The translations under genes were made by a program, and so were the position numbers. From contig DJYQ01000006.1 of the NCBI GenBank assembly GCA_002450165.1, forward strand, positions 3,519 to 11,027: a DNA stretch of 7,509 nt, in the 5' to 3' direction. Every line of letters starts with the position of its first letter. The stretch's first letter is position 1. Of this stretch, positions 1-6,259 are shown in pieces. The notes under the pieces were generated by a model. It was not told the origin of the DNA and made no database searches. It saw only the letters and a program-made list of their open reading frames with translations. The DNA comes from Prevotellaceae bacterium UBA6974 (GTDB lineage: Bacteria; Bacteroidota; Bacteroidia; Bacteroidales; Bacteroidaceae).

Positions 1-263
1 GGGATTGTGAGATAGCCGAACGCCGAAAAAGCTACGATTATCAATAATAACGCTACCAGTATGCTTAGCACACGCCACCGTATGTAGCACCTGCGTTCCA
101 GGAACGTAACCAAGGGATAGAGCAGGTAAGCTCCAATCCATGCTACGAAGAAAGGCCACAGAACATTGCTCAGCGACCTGATGAAATATACGGCGCCGAC
201 GATAAGAGCTACTATTAGGCATCCGCGTACAAAACGGTCAAATGTTATTTTCTTCTCGAACAT
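1..263 (-). CDS. AI-2E family (PerM-like) membrane transporter, N-terminal part, cut by window edge
   Basis: The minus-strand frame starts with ATG at 263 (MFEKKITFDRFVRG...) and stays open to base 1, giving 87 codons of a protein that normally has about 350-400 residues. The sequence shows a short charged N-terminus and then hydrophobic segments at roughly residues 14-30, 33-58 and 65-87, with the motif 'WPFFVAWIGAYLLYPLVTF' typical of the first helices of the AI-2E/PerM (UPF0118) family. Members are polytopic inner-membrane proteins; a few export autoinducer-2 or act as ion antiporters, but for Bacteroidales members the substrate is not known. It lies 33 bases downstream of hflX in the same direction, and the gap has no clear TAnnTTTG box, so it is probably the distal gene of the rsmI-lipoprotein-hflX operon. 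Family assignment rests on the N-terminus only. Confidence 0.82.
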   Translation of the reverse strand, partial: MFEKKITFDRFVRGCLIVALIVGAVYFIRSLSNVLWPFFVAWIGAYLLYPLVTFLERRCYIRWRVLSILVALLLIIVAFSAFGYLTI

Positions 264-296
264 AAAATCCAAATCATTTTATACATCCACATTCCT

Positions 297-1535
297 CTAT
301 TCCTCCTCATACTTGTCGAACAGGAAATCGTTGTATGGGTATTTCTGCACATGCAGTTCCCTAACCTTGTTATACAGTACCTGGCGCAATGTCTCATAGT
401 TTGTCTTGTGGGTAGCGGAGATGAAGAGGCACTGGCCGGCGAGTCTTGTCATCCATGTCTTTATCAAGTCATCCAGGCTTATGTTCTCCTTACCTGCCGG
501 TGTCAGGTCATCTGCATCCTTCTCCGTCCAACTGTATGCATCGACTTTGTTGAAGACTATCATTGATGGCTTGTCAGCACAGCCGAGGTCAGCCAGGGTC
601 TTTTCTACTACCCGTATCTGCTCCTCAAAATCAGGATGACTTATATCAACCACGTGGAGTAGCAGATCGGCCTCACGAACCTCGTCCAGCGTTGATTTGA
701 ACGATTCCACCAGGTCGTGGGGCAATTTGCGGATGAACCCGACTGTGTCACTCAGTAGGAAAGGGAGATTATCGACTATTACCTTGCGCACGGTGGTGTC
801 AAGCGTGGCAAACAACTTGTTCTCGGCAAAGACATCACTCTTGGACAACAAGTTCATCAGGGTTGACTTGCCGACGTTGGTATATCCTACAAGTGCAACA
901 CGTATCATGCGTCCGCGGTTGCTGCGCTGGGTCATCTTCTGGCGGTCTATGTCGCGCAGGCGCTCCTTGAGCAGGGCCATACGGTTCAGGATAATACGGC
1001 GGTCCATTTCCAACTGGGTCTCACCGGGACCACGCAAGCCCACGGCGCCGCCCCGCTGCCGTTCCAGGTGGGTCCACAGCCGCTGCAAGCGGGGTAGCAT
1101 ATAGCGGTACTGGGCCAGTTCGACCTGCGTCTTGGCATTTGCCGTCTGTGCACGCATTGCAAAGATATCCAAAATCAGACTCGTACGATCCAGTATCTTA
1201 ACCTTCAGCTCAGCCTCAATGTTGCGCAGCTGTTTGGCCGACAGTTCGTCGTCAAAAATAACCATCGATACAGTGCGCTCGGCATCCTCTTCCTGTACAA
1301 TCCACTGACGTATCTCCTGCAACTTGCCTATTCCCAGGTAAGTAACACTGCTTGGGCCGTTCAGTTTCTGTGTAAATCGCCTCACGGTACGCGCTCCTGC
1401 CGTCTCGGCAAGGAACTCCAGTTCATCAAGATACTCGTTAGTCTTTCTCTCGTTTTGCTGTGGGGTTACTATGCCAACCAGGACAGCCGTCTCCTCCTGC
1501 CTGGCAGTTACATCAGCTGCCGTCACCTTGCCCAT
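297..1535 (-). CDS. hflX: GTPase HflX, ribosome-associated
   Basis: HflX is a cytoplasmic translational GTPase that binds the 50S subunit and splits stalled or hibernating ribosomes, notably under heat stress. Numbered from the ATG at 1535 (412 residues): an N-terminal HflX domain, the family signature GGAVGLRGPGETQLE (about 162-176) following a helical linker, then the G domain with P-loop GYTNVGKST (217-225), switch I threonines in DTT (246-248), DTVG (263-266), NKVD (329-332) and SAT (373-375). It ends in the KYPYNDF...DKYEEE tail usual for Bacteroidetes. All nucleotide-binding motifs are intact. Start choice: the frame also opens at TTG 1598, adding 21 residues that do not resemble the family. 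The ATG at 1535 gives the usual length and puts ETAVLVG at the expected distance from the N-terminus, with GAGG five bases upstream. However, GAGGA lies six bases before the TTG, so the longer form is not excluded. It follows the lipoprotein gene in the same direction and precedes the AI-2E-type transporter. Confidence 0.96.
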   Translation of the reverse strand: MGKVTAADVTARQEETAVLVGIVTPQQNERKTNEYLDELEFLAETAGARTVRRFTQKLNGPSSVTYLGIGKLQEIRQWIVQEEDAERTVSMVIFDDELSAKQLRNIEAELKVKILDRTSLILDIFAMRAQTANAKTQVELAQYRYMLPRLQRLWTHLERQRGGAVGLRGPGETQLEMDRRIILNRMALLKERLRDIDRQKMTQRSNRGRMIRVALVGYTNVGKSTLMNLLSKSDVFAENKLFATLDTTVRKVIVDNLPFLLSDTVGFIRKLPHDLVESFKSTLDEVREADLLLHVVDISHPDFEEQIRVVEKTLADLGCADKPSMIVFNKVDAYSWTEKDADDLTPAGKENISLDDLIKTWMTRLAGQCLFISATHKTNYETLRQVLYNKVRELHVQKYPYNDFLFDKYEEE

Positions 1536-1613
1536 TCCATCCTCGAATGGCAGACTGCTACGCGATGCGTTATAATATTTGCTTCTACTGGTCTTCAACT
1601 ACCTTCCTCTTTT

Positions 1614-2468
1614 TTACCTGACCTGCATAACCAAGTATCTGGATACACTCCAGAACTGCTGTGCATTGATAATCTGTAAATCGTAATAACCCTTGTCGTC
1701 CTTTTCTAACTTGTAACTGCCGGATGGGTGAGTGGACAGCAATTTAACATTCTTGCTGTAGGTCTTAATCAGTTTGGTCTGACGGATATCTATCTTTGTG
1801 AAATAATCACGATTGAAATCACCCTGCTTCAGTACATCACCGTTTTTCAGAATTCCCTGTTCCTTCAGTTCAGACTTTGTTCCATATACAAACCACGCCG
1901 TATTAATCTCCTTGTCCTGTTCCGACAGCTTTCCTGCCTGCTTCCTGTTCTCGTCCGACAGGCTGCTTACATCCTCGTTCAGACCCTTGATTTCTGTGCC
2001 TTGAGCTGCAATCTGTGCATCCTTTTCTGCAATTTGCGCCTTTAATTCCTGTATCCTGGCCTCCTGGGTAGCCACCTGCTGCTGCAGGGACTCTATCATA
2101 CGCTTCAACTGGGATGCGTTAAACTGACTCGCCTTCAGCTTCTCCTTAAGGTTGGCAATCATCTCACGGTTGGCGTCCATGGCTTTCTGTATGAAATCCA
2201 TGTTGTCACGAATGACCTCACGGTTGCTGGCACTCTCACTACTTCCCTCGGCTACCACAATACGGCCCTCGGCCTCGCTGATGCGACGTATGCTTTCCTG
2301 GACCTCAGTCATCGTACCGACAATGTCATTCAGTTCATTGTCCTTGTTATCGATAATGGCTTGCAACGAATCCCGTTGTTGCTTCAGTTCACGGTCAGTT
2401 TCCTCTCTGCTTACGCCACATGACGCCATCATGGCTGCACCGGCGATAAAAATCAAAAACTTTTTCAT
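1614..2468 (-). CDS. Cbp1-like coiled-coil surface lipoprotein (putative collagen-binding adhesin family)
   Basis: This 284-residue protein starts MKKFLIFIAG and has a lipoprotein signal peptide with lipobox MASC, so Cys17 is the probable lipidated residue. Residues about 22-190 are a long Glu/Lys/Gln-rich heptad region expected to form a coiled coil. A compact C-terminal domain follows (about 189-284), beginning NTAWFVYGTKSELKEQGIL and ending SRYLVMQVR. This arrangement and C-terminal sequence match, from memory, a Bacteroidales family named after Bacteroides fragilis Cbp1, reported as a collagen-binding glycoprotein. DSL at residues 33-35 fits the Bacteroidetes O-glycosylation motif D(S/T)(A/I/L/M/T/V). 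The protein is probably anchored in the outer membrane or facing the periplasm; whether it binds collagen here is inference. It starts 11 bases after the rsmI stop and ends 15-78 bases before hflX, depending on the hflX start, so it is probably co-transcribed with both. Confidence 0.85.
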   Translation of the reverse strand: MKKFLIFIAGAAMMASCGVSREETDRELKQQRDSLQAIIDNKDNELNDIVGTMTEVQESIRRISEAEGRIVVAEGSSESASNREVIRDNMDFIQKAMDANREMIANLKEKLKASQFNASQLKRMIESLQQQVATQEARIQELKAQIAEKDAQIAAQGTEIKGLNEDVSSLSDENRKQAGKLSEQDKEINTAWFVYGTKSELKEQGILKNGDVLKQGDFNRDYFTKIDIRQTKLIKTYSKNVKLLSTHPSGSYKLEKDDKGYYDLQIINAQQFWSVSRYLVMQVR

Positions 2469-2479
2469 AATTGTTGTGT

Positions 2480-3268
2480 TTATTTCTCTGTATTCATCAT
2501 TTTACGTTGATACTTGCTCAGCGGTTTCTCTCCCTCTCGCATCTTCCCCGCCTCGTTTGCCACGCCATCCGGCTCTGTGCCTGCGGGGATGCAGCCCTGT
2601 GTTGTTCCGGAAACAATGATGACAAACTCGCCCCGTGGCTCCGTATGGGCGAAATGTCCAAGCACCTCAGATACGGTTCCGCGCACGCACTCCTCGTGAA
2701 CCTTGCTGATTTCACGGCATACGGCACATTGTCTGTCAGGGCCGAAAAACTGCTTAAATTGTTCCAGGGTCTTAACTACACGATGCGGACTTTCATAGAA
2801 AATCATTGTACGTTCCTCATTCACCAGCGACTGTATTTTGGACATCCGGCCCTTTTTCTGCGGCAGAAAACCCTCAAAGCTGAACCTGTCACATGGCAGG
2901 CCGCTGGTAACCAGGGCTGGAACAAAAGCCGTTGCTCCCGGCAACGTTATAACCTGGACACCGACACGGGTAGCCTCTCTGACAATCAGGAAGCCAGGGT
3001 CACTGATACCCGGTGTCCCCGCATCGCTCACCAGTGCGATAACTTCACCAGCCTCCAACCTGCGGACTATCTGCCTGACAGTCTGGTGTTCATTGAATTT
3101 GTGGTACGAAAGCATCGGCTTCTTGATATTGAAGTGGTGCAGCAACATGCCGCTGGTGCGCGTATCCTCAGCCAGAACCAAGTCACACTCACCTATCACC
3201 CGCAATGCTCTTGCCGTGATATCCTCCAGATTTCCTACCGGTGTAGGTACTACATACAAGACACCCAT
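2480..3268 (-). CDS. rsmI: 16S rRNA (cytidine(1402)-2'-O)-methyltransferase RsmI
   Basis: RsmI uses S-adenosylmethionine to methylate the 2'-O of C1402 in the 16S rRNA decoding centre. The 262-residue product begins MGVLYVVPTPVGNLEDIT, the standard N-terminus of this tetrapyrrole-methylase-fold family. Further signatures are AEDTRTSG (33-40), SDAGTPGISDPG (81-92), FEGFLPQKKGR (131-141) and YESPHR (158-163). The catalytic domain ends near residue 221 (EFVIIVSG). About 41 more residues follow, rich in Gly, Glu and Lys, which most Bacteroidales homologues as I recall them lack. The frame is open far upstream to 3709, but only the ATG at 3268 gives the family N-terminus, and the upstream part lies antisense to tdk. 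A TATCTTTG box ends only eight bases before this ATG, suggesting a very short or absent 5' leader. It is the first gene of the leftward operon. Confidence 0.96.
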   Translation of the reverse strand: MGVLYVVPTPVGNLEDITARALRVIGECDLVLAEDTRTSGMLLHHFNIKKPMLSYHKFNEHQTVRQIVRRLEAGEVIALVSDAGTPGISDPGFLIVREATRVGVQVITLPGATAFVPALVTSGLPCDRFSFEGFLPQKKGRMSKIQSLVNEERTMIFYESPHRVVKTLEQFKQFFGPDRQCAVCREISKVHEECVRGTVSEVLGHFAHTEPRGEFVIIVSGTTQGCIPAGTEPDGVANEAGKMREGEKPLSKYQRKMMNTEK

Positions 3269-3276
3269 ATCGTGCG

Positions 3277-3304
3277 CAAAGATAACAATATTATCACAAA
3301 ACAA
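3277..3304 (-). promoter_or_regulatory. Putative Bacteroidetes-type promoter of rsmI operon
   Basis: On the minus strand, 3284-3277 reads TATCTTTG, an exact match to the Bacteroidetes -7 consensus TAnnTTTG. A weak -33 match (ATTG, with TTG at 3304-3302) lies 17 bases upstream, slightly closer than the usual 19-21. The box ends eight bases before the rsmI ATG, so the transcript would have a leader of only a few bases. This rests on the consensus match and on its position; no start-site data exist. Confidence 0.55.
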
Positions 3305-3366
3305 TACCCCGCGGAGCACTATTTTTGACAATAGTCGTATAAAAATCAAAAACACCGGACCATAAC

Positions 3367-3398
3367 TTTTCGACTTTACGCCAAAAAGCATATCTTTG
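3367..3398 (+). promoter_or_regulatory. Putative Bacteroidetes-type promoter of tdk
   Basis: TATCTTTG at 3391-3398 matches the Bacteroidetes -7 consensus TAnnTTTG. TTTT at 3367-3370 stands in for the -33 TTTG element with a 20-base spacer. The box is identical to the one facing the other way in front of rsmI, and the two are separated by 106 bases. Transcription would start within a few bases of the GTG at 3404, which bears on the tdk start choice. Confidence 0.6.
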
Positions 3399-3403
3399 CC
3401 ACT

Positions 3404-3991
3404 GTGAAAGATGTATCCAGTGTAAATGGCGAAATGATGCGGCGGGGCCGCATCGAGGTGATTTGCGGATCCATGTTCTCCGGCAAGACCGAGGAACTGA
3501 TCCGACGTATGAAGCGTGCTAAGTTTGCAAGGCAGAATGTCGAGATATTCAAACCAGCCATCGATGTACGCTATTCCGAAGAAGATGTCGTTTCCCACGA
3601 GGGCAATGCCATATCCTCCACCCCTATCGACTCCAGTGCCAGCATTTTGCTCATGAGTGCAGGGGTAGATGTTGTTGGCATCGACGAAGCACAGTTTTTT
3701 GACGAACACATCGTCGAGGTCTGCAACCAGCTGGCCAACCAGGGGACACGCGTCATAGTCGCAGGCCTGGACTTGGACTTCAAGGGATTACCCTTTGGCC
3801 CCATGCCCGCATTACTGGCCATTGCCGACGAAGTTACCAAGGTACACGCCATATGCGTGCGCTGCGGCTCACTTGCCTATGTCTCACACCGCCTGGTCAG
3901 CAACGACAAACAGGTTCTGCTTGGCGAGACACAGGAATACGAACCCCTATGCCGCGAATGCTACAAACAGGCAGTTGGCAGCAAGGAATAG
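3404..3991 (+). CDS. tdk: Thymidine kinase (TK1-type)
   Basis: Thymidine kinase phosphorylates thymidine with ATP to dTMP in the pyrimidine salvage pathway, in the cytoplasm. Numbered from the GTG at 3404 (195 residues): P-loop GSMFSGKT (22-29), the DEAQFF motif (94-99) with the presumed catalytic base Glu95, and four zinc-binding cysteines at 151, 154, 183 and 186. The lasso-loop segment LLGETQEYEPLC lies just before the last pair. All key residues are present and the length is normal for tetrameric TK1-type enzymes. Start choice: GTG at 3404 gives an N-terminal extension before RRGRIEV like that of Bacteroides homologues. The ATGs at 3434 or 3437 would give about 184-185 residues and a leader of about 30 bases from the upstream TATCTTTG box. 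The promoter position favours the ATG, family length favours the GTG. The gene is monocistronic or reads into the tRNA region; no terminator hairpin is visible after it. Confidence 0.96.
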   Translation: MKDVSSVNGEMMRRGRIEVICGSMFSGKTEELIRRMKRAKFARQNVEIFKPAIDVRYSEEDVVSHEGNAISSTPIDSSASILLMSAGVDVVGIDEAQFFDEHIVEVCNQLANQGTRVIVAGLDLDFKGLPFGPMPALLAIADEVTKVHAICVRCGSLAYVSHRLVSNDKQVLLGETQEYEPLCRECYKQAVGSKE

Positions 3992-4024
3992 GCATCGCTA
4001 CCTGTAAAAAAAATGCCCTTTCCC

Positions 4025-4055
4025 TTGGTTATTAGCACACTTATTCGTAATTTTG
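4025..4055 (+). promoter_or_regulatory. Putative promoter of tRNA-Leu and downstream genes
   Basis: TAATTTTG at 4048-4055 matches the Bacteroidetes -7 consensus TAnnTTTG, and TTG at 4025-4027 is a -33-like element 20 bases upstream. The box ends 14 bases before the mature 5' end of the tRNA, giving a short leader for RNase P to remove. No other TAnnTTTG box is seen between the tRNA and the following coding region. Confidence 0.6.
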
Positions 4056-4069
4056 CACACGACAAGGCT

Positions 4070-4154
4070 GCCCAGATGGTGGAATTGGTAGACACGAGGG
4101 ACTTAAAATCCCTTGACCATTGCGGTCGTACGGGTTCGAGTCCCGTTCCGGGCA
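4070..4154 (+). tRNA. tRNA-Leu, anticodon UAA
   Basis: An 85-base class II tRNA can be folded directly. Acceptor strands are 4070-4076 and 4147-4153 with discriminator A4154. The anticodon stem AGGGA/TCCCT (4097-4101/4109-4113) closes the loop CTTAAAA with anticodon TAA at 4104-4106. A long variable arm GACC/GGTC (4115-4118/4124-4127) is typical of leucine tRNAs. The T stem is ACGGG/CCCGT around the loop TTCGAGT. It reads UUA (and UUG by wobble). CCA is not encoded: the bases after A4154 are CTT, so CCA must be added by nucleotidyltransferase. The fifth acceptor pair is A4074 opposite C4149, a mismatch in an otherwise perfect stem. The gene is followed after 22 bases by a coding region in the same direction. 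Confidence 0.95.
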
Positions 4155-4176
4155 CTTGTGTTAAGGGGATATCATT

Positions 4177-6231
4177 ATGGTCTTGCTCTCGTTTCTTACT
4201 TTTTTCTGGGTTGTAGGAATAACTGAGCCGAAGCAGGAACTTATTGATGATGATTTCCACATGTCCTACCAGTCTGTTTCCTGGGATGATTTTGTACAGA
4301 GCCTCAGCTATGACGCCGAGACAGCCACTGGTCAGTCGTGGCAAGATTACCTGCTGGGATTGGAACAGTTGCACACAAATCCATTGGACATAAACACCGC
4401 CACCCCCGAGGAGATGGCGCAGATTCCGTTTCTTACAGCCGGACAGATCCAGGACATCCAGGCATACGTCCACCTCGATGGGCCGATGAAGACACTGGGC
4501 GAATTGGCCCTTATTCCTTCGATAGACACCGAAACCAGACGTATCCTACCCCTATTCCTCTATGTTTCCGACAGGCGCGGCAAGACAGGCAGGACAACTG
4601 GATTCCAGTCTCTGTTCGCTGGCCACAGGCACACCATAGACACACGTACCGACGTGCCACTGTACCACAGAAGGGGTTTTCAAACGGGATATTACCGGGG
4701 TGACGCCCTGTACAATCGGATTAGGTACAATATGACATCAAGCCACGTCCAGGCAGGTGCACATGCAGAAAAAGATGCCGGCGAGAAATGGTTCGACAGC
4801 TACGGAGCATATCTCATGCTCAAAAATCTCGGGACTGTACGCAATGCAATCATAGGCGACTTTCGGGCAGGATGGGGCGAAGGACTCGTCATGGGAGCAC
4901 GGTCACTCTCCGGCAAAAGCGGCATGATGAACCCCACCTCACAAGGCGTACGCCCCATGACCGGTACCGGTGAAACCGGATATATGCGCGGTGCAGCCAT
5001 TACACTCGGGTCCAACGTACCATATCAGACTGACGGAAAGCGCATCACATGGCAGACAACACTCTTTGCCTCATACAACTTGCTGGATGCAACCCTCAAC
5101 GACGACGGGACAGTCAGGACCTTCGTCACGACCGGCTACCACCGCTCAGAAAACGAAATTCTCAAGAAGAACAACACCTCGTCAACCGTTCTGGGTGCCC
5201 ACGCACAACTCGGATACCGCCACCTCACCTTTGGTGTAACCGGATACTGGCAACACCTCAGCCGCAAGCTATCCCCAGGAAATGAAAGATACCGACAATG
5301 GTATCCCCGCGGAAATAACTTCGGGAATATAGGTTTGTCTGTTGTGTATAGCCACTACAGATGGACGGCTTCAAGCGAGTTGGCATACAGTCTGTCCTCG
5401 GAAAGCAGGGGCGGAATTGCAGCATTTGGAAAAGTGATATATCTGGCCACACGAAATTGGAAACTGGGATTGGCAGGAAGGTATTATAGTCACAAATACT
5501 ATTCCTTCTATTCCAGTGCCTTGTCGGAAAACAGCGAAACCAGGAATGAAACAGGTGTTATGTTCAGGGTAGAGGCTACCCCGTGGCGTAATTGGACTTT
5601 GACCAGCTACATTGATTTCTTTTCCGATTACTGGCCACGGTATCACATGACACATAGCAGCAACGGGCAGGATTTCATGATTGAAGCGCGTTGGCAACCC
5701 ACAAGCATGACAAATTCCGCAAGGCACGAACTGAGCCTGCGCTATAATTTGAAACGCAAGGAAAGCAGTGACATAATGATTCCGCACCACCGTGTCAGAA
5801 TGCAATGGACTGCAGAACCCAGTGACAGGTGCAAACTGCAGACCACCGGCAACCTGCACGTCGCAACAAATACAGGCGAAACGAGAAAGGTTGGTTTTTC
5901 GGTGAGCGAAAACATAAAAACCGTAATGCTTCGAAACAGAAGCATGGTACTGACCGTAATGGGGGCATATTTCAACACCCCTGATTATCTGACCCGGGTT
6001 TACGTGTATGAACCGGCTCTGTGGAACTGCATATCGGGAACGACATATTTCGGACAGGGTATGCGAGCCGTCGCCGGATTAAGATACACACACCCTCGCG
6101 GACACTGGATGGTCGAGGGGAGATACAGCCTGACCAAGATGTTTGACCGCGATTACATCGCCTCGGGCGAGGACATGATTCCCGGCAACATAAAGAATGA
6201 CATATCGATTCAGATAAGATACACAATATAA
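4177..6231 (+). CDS. Helix-hairpin-helix domain outer-membrane beta-barrel protein, function unknown
   Basis: This 684-residue protein belongs to a Bacteroidetes family that joins a ComEA-like helix-hairpin-helix module to a predicted outer-membrane barrel; I know of no assigned function. The N-terminus (MVLLSFLTFFWVVGITEP) is hydrophobic like an export signal but has no Lys or Arg before the hydrophobic stretch. Residues about 30-65 are an acidic helical region. Residues about 68-130 hold the double HhH module (LDINTATPEEMAQIPFLTAGQI... and GPMKTLGELALIPSID). From about 145 to the C-terminus the sequence has alternating aromatic/polar strands, many Tyr, Trp and Gly, and ends ISIQIRYTI, consistent with a beta barrel. 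The start is fixed by a stop codon (TAA 4162-4164) just upstream in frame; AAGGGG at 4163-4168 may serve as a ribosome-binding site. It ends in three consecutive in-frame TAA codons (6229-6237). It lies 22 bases after tRNA-Leu and 28 before the MG2 gene, so all three are probably co-transcribed. Confidence 0.88.
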   Translation: MVLLSFLTFFWVVGITEPKQELIDDDFHMSYQSVSWDDFVQSLSYDAETATGQSWQDYLLGLEQLHTNPLDINTATPEEMAQIPFLTAGQIQDIQAYVHLDGPMKTLGELALIPSIDTETRRILPLFLYVSDRRGKTGRTTGFQSLFAGHRHTIDTRTDVPLYHRRGFQTGYYRGDALYNRIRYNMTSSHVQAGAHAEKDAGEKWFDSYGAYLMLKNLGTVRNAIIGDFRAGWGEGLVMGARSLSGKSGMMNPTSQGVRPMTGTGETGYMRGAAITLGSNVPYQTDGKRITWQTTLFASYNLLDATLNDDGTVRTFVTTGYHRSENEILKKNNTSSTVLGAHAQLGYRHLTFGVTGYWQHLSRKLSPGNERYRQWYPRGNNFGNIGLSVVYSHYRWTASSELAYSLSSESRGGIAAFGKVIYLATRNWKLGLAGRYYSHKYYSFYSSALSENSETRNETGVMFRVEATPWRNWTLTSYIDFFSDYWPRYHMTHSSNGQDFMIEARWQPTSMTNSARHELSLRYNLKRKESSDIMIPHHRVRMQWTAEPSDRCKLQTTGNLHVATNTGETRKVGFSVSENIKTVMLRNRSMVLTVMGAYFNTPDYLTRVYVYEPALWNCISGTTYFGQGMRAVAGLRYTHPRGHWMVEGRYSLTKMFDRDYIASGEDMIPGNIKNDISIQIRYTI

Positions 6232-6259
6232 TAATAACTCACATACCAAACATCTAGCG

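Noticed and set aside
3318..3335. Small hairpin ACTATT/AATAGT between rsmI and tdk, considered as an operator or RNA element.
   Set aside because: A 6-bp stem with a 6-base loop is common by chance, and nothing else in the region supports it.
3269..3709. Upstream in-frame extension of rsmI on the minus strand (147 further codons).
   Set aside because: It runs antisense through tdk, has no similarity to the family, and the true N-terminus MGVLYVVPTPVGN begins at 3268.
3989..4019. GGCAT ... ATGCC around an A-run after the tdk stop, considered as a terminator.
   Set aside because: The stem is only 5 bp with a loop of about 20 bases, and no T-run follows on the plus strand.
3961..4473. Minus-strand open frame of 170 codons across the end of tdk, the tRNA and the start of the HhH gene.
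   Set aside because: It is antisense to a tRNA and two well-supported genes and has no recognisable domain.
4960..4971. 12-base perfect palindrome ACCGGTACCGGT.
   Set aside because: A 12-base palindrome is expected about once or twice in a window this size, and here it is explained by the coding sequence for a Thr/Gly run.
5371..5859. Minus-strand open frame of 162 codons inside the HhH barrel gene.
   Set aside because: It is the shadow of a long, family-supported gene on the plus strand, with no start context or domain of its own.
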